Shown here piece after piece: positions 1 to 7,665 of a stretch of 21,054 nucleotides of DNA. The notes below the pieces were generated by a model. It was not told the origin of the DNA. It saw nothing but the letters and a program-made list of their open reading frames with translations, and searched no databases. The DNA comes from RYN-433 sp036558265 (lineage in GTDB: Bacteria; Planctomycetota; Phycisphaerae; Tepidisphaerales; Tepidisphaeraceae): the NCBI GenBank assembly GCA_036558265.1, contig DATBFY010000055.1, forward strand, positions 1 through 21,054, given 5' to 3'. Positions within the stretch are counted from its first letter, which is position 1. The number at the start of each line of letters is the position of its first letter. The position numbers were made by a program, and so were the translations under genes.

Positions 1-1
1 C

Positions 2-637
2 ACCACCACGATGACCGCCGCCCTGGCAGCCGGCGTTCGGGAGATCCGGATTTTTCCCGACACCGGATCCGCCCGGCAGGCCGCCGCGCAGGCGGGTGAC
101 CCCCGCTGCCTGCTGTGCGGCGAGGAACAGTGCCTGCGCCCCGAAGGCTTCGATCTGGGCAACAGCCCCGGCGCATTTACTCGCGAGTACGCCGACCGAA
201 CCCTTTTCATGAGCACGACCAACGGCACGCGGGCGATCCTTGCGGTCCGCTCGGCGGACATGCTGCTGGTCGGCGCTCTGGTGAACGCATCGGCGGCCGC
301 ACGGGAGGTGGCGCGGACGAGTCGGGATGTCACTTTGTTGTGCGCCGGCACGAACGGTGAGGTGGCGATGGAAGACGTGCTGGCTGCGGGGGCCGTCGGG
401 GACGCGCTGGGTCGAATAACCGACCTCGAAGTTCAGTCCGACCGCGCTCGCCTGGCGGTGCGTCTCTTCCGCGCCGCGCGCGGTGACTTGCGCGAGGCCT
501 TGAGCGACGCCGCCGGCGGCCGAAACGTGGTTGCGGCAGGCTTGTCGGCGGACATCGACTTCGCCGCGCGCCTGGACGTCTTGGACGTCGTGGGGCGGGT
601 GGAGGGATCGGTGGTGCGTCGGGCGCGCGGCGACTGA
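2..637 (+). CDS. comB: 2-phosphosulfolactate phosphatase ComB, 5'-truncated by window edge
   Basis: This is the C-terminal part of a ComB-family phosphatase, which hydrolyses 2-phosphosulfolactate to sulfolactate in the cytoplasm. The family is known from coenzyme M synthesis in archaea but is also found in many bacteria without coenzyme M. The frame is open from base 2 and reads Thr-Thr-Thr before the first ATG at 11, matching the family segment that precedes the conserved ALAAG helix, so the true start lies outside the window. Counting from that ATG, family motifs visible are GFDLGNSP (about residues 46-53), TTNGTRA (about 69-75) and a late AGTNGEVAMEDVLAAG block. The gene ends in TGA at 635-637. 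Its last 205 bp are overlapped on the opposite strand by the SWIM protein tail. Its bacterial role cannot be told from here. Confidence 0.88.
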   Translation, partial: TTTMTAALAAGVREIRIFPDTGSARQAAAQAGDPRCLLCGEEQCLRPEGFDLGNSPGAFTREYADRTLFMSTTNGTRAILAVRSADMLLVGALVNASAAAREVARTSRDVTLLCAGTNGEVAMEDVLAAGAVGDALGRITDLEVQSDRARLAVRLFRAARGDLREALSDAAGGRNVVAAGLSADIDFAARLDVLDVVGRVEGSVVRRARGD

Positions 638-1359
638 GATGGCGCCCCGGGCGCCAGATCGATGCCGAAGACATCCGCGAGTTGGTCGTCGGCGAGGGTC
701 TTGGCGCGCGATCCCGCGTCGCCGCGGGTGATCGCTTTGACGTCCCCCGCGCCGGCGATCAGTTCCAGGTGGTCCACGTTGCGCAATGTGAACAGCAGCT
801 CGGGCTGCTCGTCGAGTCGCGCTCCCACGCCGTAGAGCGCCGCGGCGACGTGCTTGCACATGTCAGCCCAATCGGGACACGAGCAGCGCTTCTTGATTTG
901 CACGGGCGTGGGGAACAGGCCGCGGTCTCGGCAGGTGACCACCTGCATGACGGATGCGGAGAGTTTGCCCTGGAGCAGCTCGATGACGGAGCTGACCTGC
1001 CCCGCGCAGCGGGCACAGAGGCTTTTCCACGGGGCCTTGGCAAGCGGTTGGATGTCGATCTCGACGGTGTAAAGCTCGGAGCCGGCGACCAGGGCGGTGA
1101 CCTTGCCGGGCTGGATCTGGAGGTCGACGACCGACCCGTTGCGGACGTAGGAGCGTCCGCGGGGCAGGCGGTTCTCGTAGTCGCTGAAAGATTCGAGGTG
1201 GTCGCACCAGGCCTTGCCCCAGAAGGTGGAGGCGATGGTGCGGCCGTCGATCTCGACGGGGGAGATGACGCGACCCTTTTTCTTGAGCTTCTGGACCTCT
1301 CGGAGGGCGTTGGCGCGCTTCTGGGCGACGCTGACGTAAGGGCGATAGCTCCACCACAT
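433..1359 (-). CDS. SWIM zinc-finger protein, SNF2-helicase partner
   Basis: A 308-residue protein with a SWIM zinc-binding motif, CSCPDWADMCKH (CxC...CxH, about residues 159-170 from this start), followed by the typical helical VAAALYGVGARLDEQPELLF segment. SWIM domains are thought to bind DNA or protein, and this type is often encoded beside a SNF2 ATPase, as here (stop of the helicase is 22 bp upstream). The ATG at 1359 is preferred to an upstream ATG at 1413 because CGGAGG lies 10 nt before it, the protein then starts MWWSYRPYVSVAQKR as in relatives, and the 1413 start would overlap the helicase gene. After an FGIDLAPG segment that looks like the end of the conserved region, the last ~68 residues are Arg/Ser/Thr/Pro-rich and lie entirely antisense to the end of comB. 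That tail may be real or a read-through extension. No enzymatic function is claimed. Confidence 0.85.
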   Translation of the reverse strand: MWWSYRPYVSVAQKRANALREVQKLKKKGRVISPVEIDGRTIASTFWGKAWCDHLESFSDYENRLPRGRSYVRNGSVVDLQIQPGKVTALVAGSELYTVEIDIQPLAKAPWKSLCARCAGQVSSVIELLQGKLSASVMQVVTCRDRGLFPTPVQIKKRCSCPDWADMCKHVAAALYGVGARLDEQPELLFTLRNVDHLELIAGAGDVKAITRGDAGSRAKTLADDQLADVFGIDLAPGAPSQSPRARRTTDPSTRPTTSKTSRRAAKSMSADKPAATTFRPPAASLKASRKSPRAARKRRTARRARSD

Positions 1360-1369
1360 GGCGACAAAT

Positions 1370-1375
1370 CCTCCG
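1370..1375 (-). promoter_or_regulatory. Shine-Dalgarno CGGAGG deciding the SWIM gene start
   Basis: On the minus strand the sequence reads CGGAGG, ten bases before the ATG at 1359. No comparable site precedes the alternative ATG at 1413, so this site fixes the start of the SWIM zinc-finger gene. Confidence 0.7.
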
Positions 1376-1381
1376 TGATTG

Positions 1382-4132
1382 TCAGGCGCTCGCGACGGCC
1401 CGGTGTACGTCAAGGGCGACGAAGTCGAGCAATTCCCGGTCGCTCATCTCGGTGAGCAGCTTTTCACCGCCGGACGGGTCATCGAGCAGCTCCCTGGCAA
1501 GGGCGACCTTGCCGTTGATCAGCTCGTCGATGCGGTCTTCCACGGTACCACGGCAGACGAACTTGTGCACGAATACGTTTTTTTTCTGACCGATGCGGAA
1601 GGCGCGGTCGGTCGCCTGGTTCTCGACGGCGGGGTTCCACCAGCGGTCGAAGTGGATGACGTGACTGGCGGCGGTGAGGTTGAGACCGGTGCCCCCGGCC
1701 TTGAGGGAGAGGACGAAGAACGGCGGCCCATCGTCGCACTGGAAGTCGGCGACGAGTTGCTGGCGCTTGGCGACGGCCGTCTGGCCGTGCAGGACCAGGC
1801 CGGGCCTGCCGAAGACGCCGGCGAGGAAATCGGCCAGCGGGGCGGTGATCTCGCGGAACTGGGTGAAGACCAGCGTCTTCTCCTGGCGCTGGGCCAGCTC
1901 CTCGCAGATCTCGCGCAGACGATGGAACTTTCCGCTGTGGGCGGGGTCGAAGTCGGCGTCGCCGAGCCACTGCGCCGGGTGGTTGCAGATCTGCTTGAGG
2001 CGCATGAGGAAGGCCAGGACGATGCCGCGGCGCTGGATGCCATCAACGGTCTTGAGGGTCTGGGCGAGCTCGCGGACCGACTGCTCGTAGAGGGCGGCCT
2101 GTCGCCTGGAGAGTGCGCAGAAGGCGCTGACCTCGGACTTCTCGGGCAGGTCGGCAATGATCGATTTGTCGGTCTTGAGGCGGCGAAGGATGTAGGGGCG
2201 GACCAGCGCGCGCAGCGGGCCGTACTGGTTGGCCTGGCGGCGGGCGAGTTCCTTCGCGAAGGTCGAGAAGGCCTTGGCGGAACCGAGCAGGCCCGGGTTG
2301 ATGAAGTCGAAAAGCGACCAGAGGTCGCCCAGGCGGTTCTCGACCGGGGTGCCGGTGAGAGCGATGCGTCCGGCGGCGGTGAGGTCCTTGACGGCTTTGG
2401 TCTGCCGGGCGGTTGGGTTCTTGATGGCCTGGGCCTCGTCGAGGATGGCCAGGCGCCACTTGCGTTTTCGCAGGGTGTCGAGGCGGGTGAGCATGCCGTA
2501 GGTGGTGATGGCCAGGTCATGTCCGGCCAAGGCGGCATCGAGGTCGGCGTCGGCGGGGGCGGTCAAGTCCAGATCCGTTTCGGACGGGTGGGCGACCAGG
2601 GCGCGAAGGCTTGGCGCGAAGCGCGCCAACTCGGCTTTCCAGTTGGCGATCAGGGAGGCGGGGACGACCAGGAGACTGGGCGGGGCGGGCGTTGCTTTCG
2701 GGTGGGTCGAATCGTTCTTCAGGTGCAGGAGCAGGGCGATGACCTGGATGGTCTTGCCCAGGCCCATGTCGTCCGCCAGGCAGGCGCCCAGTCCAAGGCG
2801 CGTGAGGAATCGGAGCCAGTGGACGCCGGCCTGCTGGTACGGGCGGAGCGTGGCGTGGAGGCCCGGGATCGCGGCGTCATCTCCGTTCGGATCGCGCAAC
2901 TGGAGCAGGGCCTGTTCGAGCCACTGCCCGGGGGCGATGCCGGTCCATTCGCGCGTGGGCGTGGGAAGGTCGGCGGCGGCGTCGCCGGGCAAGGCGGCGC
3001 CGGCGAGGAGGCGCATTCCCTGGTGGAAGGGGATGCCGCCGGCGCGGGCGTCGCGCTCGACCTCGCGCCAGTGCCGCAGCGCCTCGCGCAGCCTGTCGCG
3101 GTCGATCTCGACCCACTGCCCCTTGAGGCGGACCAGGCCGTTATCCGCGGCGAGGAGCGCGTCGAGCTCGGCGGGGGTGAGGGATTGGCCGTCAAGCGTG
3201 ACGGCGAGGGAGAAGTCGAGCAGGGCGTCGAGGCCGAGCGTGGCGCCGCCGGCGTGTTCGCCGATGCGGACGCTGACCTGCGGGCGCGGGGGCCGGGCGG
3301 GTTTCCACCAGTCGGGGACGCGCACGATGATGCCGGCGTCTTCGAAAAGGGGCAGGTCCTGGAGGAAGCGGTGGGCCTGACGTGGCGTCCACGCGAGCGC
3401 GCGGTAGAGGTCGCCGGAATCGACCAGTTCCTTGGCCAGCGCGCTCTTTTCGGTGGCGGCGTGGATGGGAGAGAGCAGTGCGAGCAGGGCGGGGCGGTTT
3501 TTGGCGCCGGCATACTCCTGGAGGGCGCGGGCGATGGGCTGGTGTTGAACCCTGGCCTGGGCGGACAGGCCCGTGGCGTAAGTGGCGAGGAACGCGAAGG
3601 GATGCTGGTCGTCGCGCTTGTTCTCCGCCAGGTGAAAGGTGACGCGCCCGACGAGCCGCCAGAGGGGATTCTTGGCGCGCAGGTACGCCTGGGCGCCGCC
3701 GGGGAAATCACGGATCTGGGCGCGGACGAGCTGGTCGAGGGCGTCCCAGGTGTCGGCAAGGACCTCCTGGGTGAGGTATTCGAGGCCCTTGAACGGCGGC
3801 GCCTGGAGGACGAGAGCGGCCAGGTCGGGATCGGCCGGTGGCGGGACGGGTTGCGGCGGGGCGTCAGCCGCCACACCGGGCGTATGACAAAGCCGCGTCA
3901 GGTAATCGCGGGCGAGCTGCCGGGCGAAGGTGAAGTCGGGGGGAAGGGCGGCGTCGAGCTCGGCGGTGGCGAGGTGGAGAAAGCCGGCGGCCGGGCGCTG
4001 GGCGAAGGCGGCGCGGAGTCGTTTGCCGGCGGCGTCGGAGAGGGGGGCGGCGGGCGCGGTGGTGGCGTCGGGGTCCGTTGCGTCTTCGAGGAACCAGTGG
4101 CCGTGGGGGGAGAGGGCGAGGGTCAGAGGCAT
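1382..4132 (-). CDS. SNF2-family DNA-dependent ATPase (bacterial Rad54-like helicase superfamily 2)
   Basis: A complete 916-residue SNF2-family ATPase, expected to translocate on double-stranded DNA and remodel nucleoprotein rather than unwind strands. The N-terminal ~420 residues are the variable region found before the motor in bacterial SNF2 proteins. The motor follows: motif I DDMGLGKT (454-461), Ia VVPASLIANW (489-498), motif II DEAQ (565-568), motif III TGTP (593-596), the C-terminal lobe with VFTQFREI (755-762), motif V AGGTGLNL (812-819) and motif VI DRAFRIGQ (842-849), then WWNPAVENQ and the EDRIDELI signature. All key residues are present, so it should be active. It lies 45 bp after a membrane-protein gene and 22 bp before the SWIM gene, so the three probably form one operon. 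The start at 4132 lacks a good Shine-Dalgarno sequence and could be revised. Confidence 0.93.
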   Translation of the reverse strand: MPLTLALSPHGHWFLEDATDPDATTAPAAPLSDAAGKRLRAAFAQRPAAGFLHLATAELDAALPPDFTFARQLARDYLTRLCHTPGVAADAPPQPVPPPADPDLAALVLQAPPFKGLEYLTQEVLADTWDALDQLVRAQIRDFPGGAQAYLRAKNPLWRLVGRVTFHLAENKRDDQHPFAFLATYATGLSAQARVQHQPIARALQEYAGAKNRPALLALLSPIHAATEKSALAKELVDSGDLYRALAWTPRQAHRFLQDLPLFEDAGIIVRVPDWWKPARPPRPQVSVRIGEHAGGATLGLDALLDFSLAVTLDGQSLTPAELDALLAADNGLVRLKGQWVEIDRDRLREALRHWREVERDARAGGIPFHQGMRLLAGAALPGDAAADLPTPTREWTGIAPGQWLEQALLQLRDPNGDDAAIPGLHATLRPYQQAGVHWLRFLTRLGLGACLADDMGLGKTIQVIALLLHLKNDSTHPKATPAPPSLLVVPASLIANWKAELARFAPSLRALVAHPSETDLDLTAPADADLDAALAGHDLAITTYGMLTRLDTLRKRKWRLAILDEAQAIKNPTARQTKAVKDLTAAGRIALTGTPVENRLGDLWSLFDFINPGLLGSAKAFSTFAKELARRQANQYGPLRALVRPYILRRLKTDKSIIADLPEKSEVSAFCALSRRQAALYEQSVRELAQTLKTVDGIQRRGIVLAFLMRLKQICNHPAQWLGDADFDPAHSGKFHRLREICEELAQRQEKTLVFTQFREITAPLADFLAGVFGRPGLVLHGQTAVAKRQQLVADFQCDDGPPFFVLSLKAGGTGLNLTAASHVIHFDRWWNPAVENQATDRAFRIGQKKNVFVHKFVCRGTVEDRIDELINGKVALARELLDDPSGGEKLLTEMSDRELLDFVALDVHRAVASA

Positions 4133-4177
4133 CGGGGCATTGTATGGGGTCCGCGTGTTTGGTGGCGCGGGTTGGCG

Positions 4178-4933
4178 TCAGTTCCAATCAGTGTACATTT
4201 TGATGACGTGCCCGCCATCGGGTTTGTCGAGCACTTCGACGATCAAGAAATCGCCGACGGGAGACCAACATCGCAGTGCCTGGTTGGGCTTCTCCTGGCC
4301 AGTCCAGGTCTTGACGTGCCCGGTGTATTGGGGGTTTGACAGTTCGGCACGATGCGGTTCCCACACGGGGGGAGGCGGTGTCCGACCGCGGTATCTCGAC
4401 CCGCTCGTATAGGCCCACGCTCCGCCATGGGATGTCACTGTTAAGCCCGCGAGAAACGGGGCAAGGTCCGCATGGTCTATCTCAAACCAGGTGATCGCCG
4501 CGCGATCATCGAAACGCGTCAGCGCGTCGCCGCGGCACTGAATGTTGTGTGCAGACCACGGAAGGCGCATCCCGTGTTCCAGTTCCGCGCGCAGGCGCGT
4601 GTCGCTGGTGGCCACGAACGCCGAGGTCGCACTGAAAGCGATGAGCCCCAGGGCGGCGCGGCGAAGTCCTCCGCAACGTCGACCGGCGAGAAGTCGGCGC
4701 GTTTGCACCACCGGCCCGACGAGCGCGCCAAGGTAGACCGAAATCGGAAGCCGGAAGACGCCCCAAGCGGGGATCAGGCGGCATAAGAGCAACGAGGCGA
4801 GCAGACCACAGCATGCGCCCCAAGTTAAACCGCAAATGCTGACGCGGACGGCGCGCGACACGATCGACGGTGCCGGGCGGCGCACCGGAGAGACGTAGTC
4901 CAACACCGCGGTTGATTCGTCAGGTTTATCCAT
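4178..4933 (-). CDS. Unknown three-TM membrane protein
   Basis: A 251-residue protein I do not recognise. After a ~30-residue polar N-terminus come hydrophobic stretches at about 31-52, 58-76 and 90-110, then a soluble C-terminal domain of ~140 residues. That domain contains PWSAHNIQCRG and TWFEIDHADLAPFLAGL, reminiscent of small planctomycete envelope proteins in which a similar Ala-x-Asn-Ile block precedes an Asp-rich repeat, but I cannot name a family. With three TM segments the soluble domain would face the opposite side from the N-terminus. It is the first gene of the minus-strand run with the SNF2 ATPase and SWIM protein; with a 45-bp gap, co-transcription is likely but a functional link is only suggested. 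The start ATG at 4933 has only a weak AGGG upstream. Confidence 0.65.
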   Translation of the reverse strand: MDKPDESTAVLDYVSPVRRPAPSIVSRAVRVSICGLTWGACCGLLASLLLCRLIPAWGVFRLPISVYLGALVGPVVQTRRLLAGRRCGGLRRAALGLIAFSATSAFVATSDTRLRAELEHGMRLPWSAHNIQCRGDALTRFDDRAAITWFEIDHADLAPFLAGLTVTSHGGAWAYTSGSRYRGRTPPPPVWEPHRAELSNPQYTGHVKTWTGQEKPNQALRCWSPVGDFLIVEVLDKPDGGHVIKMYTDWN

Positions 4934-5131
4934 TCCGAAACCCTATTCGCGTGTCATCATCGTCGGCGGTAATGGTATCCCTTGCCGTCTGCCGCTCGCC
5001 ATAGTCGAAGGGGGGGAAGAGGGGGCATGGAATTGGTGGGCTGATTATACAAAGTGTTACGGGAGGGGCCCAGCCGCCGTCGCGGCGCCCGCGCATTCGC
5101 GACGCGCGTGGGATCCGTTAGGATTTGCACC

Positions 5132-5512
5132 ATGGCGAGCGCGCGCGGAAAACGAACCAGCCGATACGCGGCGAAGCTCCTGTTCCAGTTTCGCGTGGTT
5201 ACGGGCGGCCGATCGAACAAACGCAGGTTGTGCGAGGAGCGGATCGTGCTCGTGAACGCGACCACGGCCCGCATTGCGCTTGCCACTGCCAAGCGCCGCG
5301 GCGCCGCGGCGGTTCTCCACTATCAAAACCCCGAGGGAGACGACGTCCACTTCGAGTTCGTCGGCGTGCTCGACCTGATCCATCTTGGGCTCGAATGCGA
5401 GCCGGGCGAGGTCTGGTGGGAGATGCGGCACGCGTTGATGCCGTCGGAGCGCAGGAAGCGGATCATCCCGTCGGACCGGGAGCTGTTGTCGGGTATCATC
5501 GACGGGCGATGA
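5132..5512 (+). CDS. DUF4288 domain protein
   Basis: A 126-residue cytoplasmic protein matching the DUF4288 pattern: RYAAKLLFQFRV near the N-terminus, CEERIVLVNATTARIALATAK (34-54), then the diagnostic HFEFVGVLDLIHLG (73-86) and GEVWWEM (92-98). DUF4288 proteins have no established biochemical function; they are small and are often found beside unrelated regulatory or immunity-like genes. The frame is open further upstream (to an ATG at 5054), but the ATG at 5132 has AGGA 8 nt before it (5120-5123) and the conserved domain begins about 11 residues later, so it is preferred. It is followed after 16 bp by an unknown ORF on the same strand, with which it is probably co-transcribed. Confidence 0.75.
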   Translation: MASARGKRTSRYAAKLLFQFRVVTGGRSNKRRLCEERIVLVNATTARIALATAKRRGAAAVLHYQNPEGDDVHFEFVGVLDLIHLGLECEPGEVWWEMRHALMPSERRKRIIPSDRELLSGIIDGR

Positions 5513-5528
5513 ACAACGGGCGGTTGGA

Positions 5529-6017
5529 ATGTCTTCCCCGACGGCGTTACTGGCGACATTGGCGGAGGCCTGGGACGCCTCACCATTGCCGCGGCGGGAT
5601 CGCAGGCTGGGCGAGGCGGCGGCACCGGTCGGGCCCCTGGTGGGCGTACGCTACTATCTGGGAATCCTTCTGGGCCGGAACCTGTTTCGATTGACTGACA
5701 GGGAAGTTTCCGACGTGCTGGTGTCTTTCGTGGCACCCTTCACATCGGAGCGCGGAGCGAGGCTGCTCGTTGCCGATGGAATGCAGGGATGGTCCGTTGC
5801 GGCGTTACTGCTGCGCAATCGCGTTGACGGACACTCGCGTGGGGTGCTAAGGCGATACGCGACGCAGGTCCGGGCGATTGAAGTGTTCTTGACTGACCCA
5901 ACGATTGGAACCGCTGCCCTTGCCGAGGCGGTGGGCACGACTGAGAAACAGTTGGCGAGAATGGCGTATCTGAACCAGCTGCGGGCGATCAATGCACGTC
6001 TCGCAGTGGAGGGTTGA
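5529..6017 (+). CDS. Unknown protein with possible C-terminal helix-turn-helix
   Basis: A 162-residue protein that I do not recognise. It lacks a signal peptide or clear TM segment; residues 37-53 (LVGVRYYLGILLGRNLF) are moderately hydrophobic but look like a buried helix. The last part, about 124-156 (TIGTAALAEAVGTTEKQLARMAYLNQL), has the spacing of a helix-turn-helix: an AALAEAVGTT helix-turn followed by a recognition-like helix. It could be a small DNA-binding regulator, but this is weak without a profile search. The start ATG at 5529 is 16 bp after the DUF4288 stop and has only a poor GGTTGG upstream, which fits translational coupling. A GC-rich hairpin follows the stop. Confidence 0.55.
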   Translation: MSSPTALLATLAEAWDASPLPRRDRRLGEAAAPVGPLVGVRYYLGILLGRNLFRLTDREVSDVLVSFVAPFTSERGARLLVADGMQGWSVAALLLRNRVDGHSRGVLRRYATQVRAIEVFLTDPTIGTAALAEAVGTTEKQLARMAYLNQLRAINARLAVEG

Positions 6018-6021
6018 ATCG

Positions 6022-6060
6022 AAGGCCGGCCGGCCCGGCCCCTGAAGCGGGCCTCGCCTT
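6022..6060 (+). terminator. GC-rich hairpin between the unknown gene and ketosynthase gene
   Basis: Nested inverted repeats: AAGGC (6022-6026) pairs with GCCTT (6056-6060), and GGCCCG (6032-6037) pairs with CGGGCC (6048-6053). It starts 4 bp after the stop codon of the preceding gene. No T-run follows, so it is terminator-like at best and might equally be a dispersed palindrome. Confidence 0.35.
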
Positions 6061-6096
6061 GGTGATCGGGCGTGGTCATCGTTGGGGCACGGGCCT

Positions 6097-7368
6097 ATGA
6101 TGCGGGCGTTGAGCGCGTCAACTGTCCATCGCCGGCGGGTGGTGATTACCGGGATTGGCGCGGTCAGTCCGAACGGGATCGGGGCGGAAAACTTCGGGCG
6201 TGCGTGCATCGAGGGGCGCAGCGGGGTGGTGCGGCTGCAGGGGATCGATACCACGGGTTTGAAATCGTCGGTGGCGGCGCAGGTGCTGGATTTCGATCCG
6301 GCGAGCGTCATGGATCCGGTGGAACTCCGGCGGGTGCCGCGGATGGTGCCGATGGCACTGGCGGCATCCCGAGAGGCGTTGACGATGGCGCGGATCGAAC
6401 TCGCGGCCGATGATGTCGAGCGGCAGCGCGAGATCGGCGTGTCGCTGGGGACCGGCGGCGGGGGGCTGGCGTTCGTCGAGGAGCAGTACCGCACGTTCTT
6501 TACCGAGGGCAAGGGGTCGCTCTTCTCAATCACGGCGGGGACGCACGGGAATCTGTCGAGCGAGCTGTCGATCGCGCTGCGATTGCGGGGGCCGAGCCAC
6601 GTCCTTTCGACCGGGTGCGCCAGCAGCACCGATGCGATCGGCTACGCGGCGATGCTGGTCCGAAACGGCATGGTGCCGATGATGCTCGCGGGCGGGGCGG
6701 ACGCGCCGGTGTCGCAGGGGATTTTGACGGCGTTCGAGAAGATGCGGGTGGTCAGCACGCGGCGGTCGGATGACCCGCGGCAGGCGTCGCGGCCGTTCTC
6801 CGCCGACCGCGACGGCTTCGTGCTGGGCGAGGGGGCGTGGATGTTCGTGCTGGAGGAACTGGAGCGCGCGCGGAGCAGAGGAGCGACGATCCTGGCGGAG
6901 GTGGCGGGGTACGCCTCGACGTGCGACGCCTATCACCGCGTGCAGATCGCGCCGCAGACCGTCGAGCCGGTGCGGGCGATCGAATTGGCGCTGGCGGAGG
7001 CGGGCGTCGCGAAGGACGAGGTCGGCTACGTCAACCTGCACGGCACGAGCACGGAACTGAACGACCGGATGGAGACGGCGGCGCTCAAGCGGTGTTTCGG
7101 CGAGCGCGCGCATCGCATCCCGACGAGCAGCACGAAATCGATGATCGGCCACCCGCAGGGGGCGTGCGGGGCCGCCGGCATCGCGGCGACGGTGCTCGGG
7201 ATGCGCATGGGGTGGGTGCACCCGACGATCAACCTGGCAAACCCGGATCCGGAGTGCGACCTGGATTATGTGGCGAACGTGGGGCGGCGGGCGGCGGTGG
7301 AGGTGGCGGTGTGTAATTGCATTGCGTTTGGGAGTAAGAACAGCGTGATTGTAGTGAAGCGCGGGTAA
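6097..7368 (+). CDS. Beta-ketoacyl-ACP synthase, FabF-like (KAS II family)
   Basis: A complete condensing enzyme of the thiolase fold, about 423 residues, that would extend acyl-ACP chains by decarboxylative condensation with malonyl-ACP in the cytoplasm. All catalytic residues are visible (numbering from the ATG at 6097): the nucleophile Cys174 in STGCASSTDA, His315 in NLHGTSTELND, Lys347 in SSTKSMIGH and His352. The N-terminus RRRVVITGIGAVSPNGIG and the late CNCIAFGSKNSVIVV glycine/Phe loop are typical. GGGG lies 9 nt before the ATG at 6097; an ATG follows directly at 6100 and an in-frame TTG lies at 6082, so the start is uncertain by a few residues. There is no acyl carrier protein, ketoreductase or dehydratase gene next to it, so it may be a stand-alone fatty-acid FabF paralogue or a member of a dispersed pathway. 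Confidence 0.92.
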   Translation: MMRALSASTVHRRRVVITGIGAVSPNGIGAENFGRACIEGRSGVVRLQGIDTTGLKSSVAAQVLDFDPASVMDPVELRRVPRMVPMALAASREALTMARIELAADDVERQREIGVSLGTGGGGLAFVEEQYRTFFTEGKGSLFSITAGTHGNLSSELSIALRLRGPSHVLSTGCASSTDAIGYAAMLVRNGMVPMMLAGGADAPVSQGILTAFEKMRVVSTRRSDDPRQASRPFSADRDGFVLGEGAWMFVLEELERARSRGATILAEVAGYASTCDAYHRVQIAPQTVEPVRAIELALAEAGVAKDEVGYVNLHGTSTELNDRMETAALKRCFGERAHRIPTSSTKSMIGHPQGACGAAGIAATVLGMRMGWVHPTINLANPDPECDLDYVANVGRRAAVEVAVCNCIAFGSKNSVIVVKRG

Positions 7369-7384
7369 TTGGTGCCCGTCGGTC

Positions 7385-7570
7385 CGGGTGCCATGCCGGG
7401 TGCCATGCTCACGCCCGCCCGCACTGCTCCCTGCCATCCGCATGTGCGCCGACCCGGGCGTGGGCATGCCAGGTGGGCGCGTCGTTCCGCGCACCATCGG
7501 CATGCCCACCCGAGCCGGGGGCGCGGCTTGGCGAAACGCACCGGTGGCGGCTCGTGAGGGCATGGCACCC
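7385..7570. repeat. Intergenic nested inverted repeats (dispersed-element candidate)
   Basis: The 297-bp gap between two convergent genes is built of related short motifs. CGGGTGCCATGC is tandemly duplicated (7385-7396, 7397-7408). GGGTGCCATGCC (7386-7397) has a perfect 12-bp inverse copy GGCATGGCACCC at 7559-7570. Inside these, GTGGGCATGCC (7460-7470) has a perfect 11-bp inverse copy at 7499-7509. The nested pairs could fold as one large hairpin. No convincing gene lies here. Confidence 0.6.
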
Positions 7571-7638
7571 GGTGGGTCGGCCGAAATCGATCGGCGCCAG
7601 CGCCCGTTACGACGATCCCATATATTCCGATTAACGGA

Positions 7639-7657
7639 CACGGGCGGGCCGCCCGTG
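7639..7657. repeat. Perfect palindrome after uxaA-family gene
   Basis: CACGGGCGG, a single G, then CCGCCCGTG: 9-bp arms, beginning 8 bp after the uxaA-family stop codon read on the minus strand. It shares the CACGGGC/GCCCGTG core with the hairpin at 10234-10315. It could end transcription of the dehydratase gene, but no T-run follows. Confidence 0.55.
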
Positions 7658-7665
7658 CCACCTCA

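Noticed and set aside
1360..1413. Upstream start for the SWIM gene at 1413
   Set aside because: It would overlap the end of the SNF2 gene and lacks a Shine-Dalgarno sequence, while the ATG at 1359 has CGGAGG and a family-like N-terminus.
1379..4339. A 986-residue plus-strand reading frame opposite the SNF2 gene
   Set aside because: The SNF2 ATPase frame on the minus strand has every family motif in order; the opposite frame is Gly/Glu/Val-rich and resembles no protein, as expected for the reverse of a GC-rich gene.
5044..5049. TATAAT on the minus strand as a promoter for the three-TM protein gene
   Set aside because: No matching -35 box lies at 16-18 bp; a lone -10-like hexamer is too weak to annotate.
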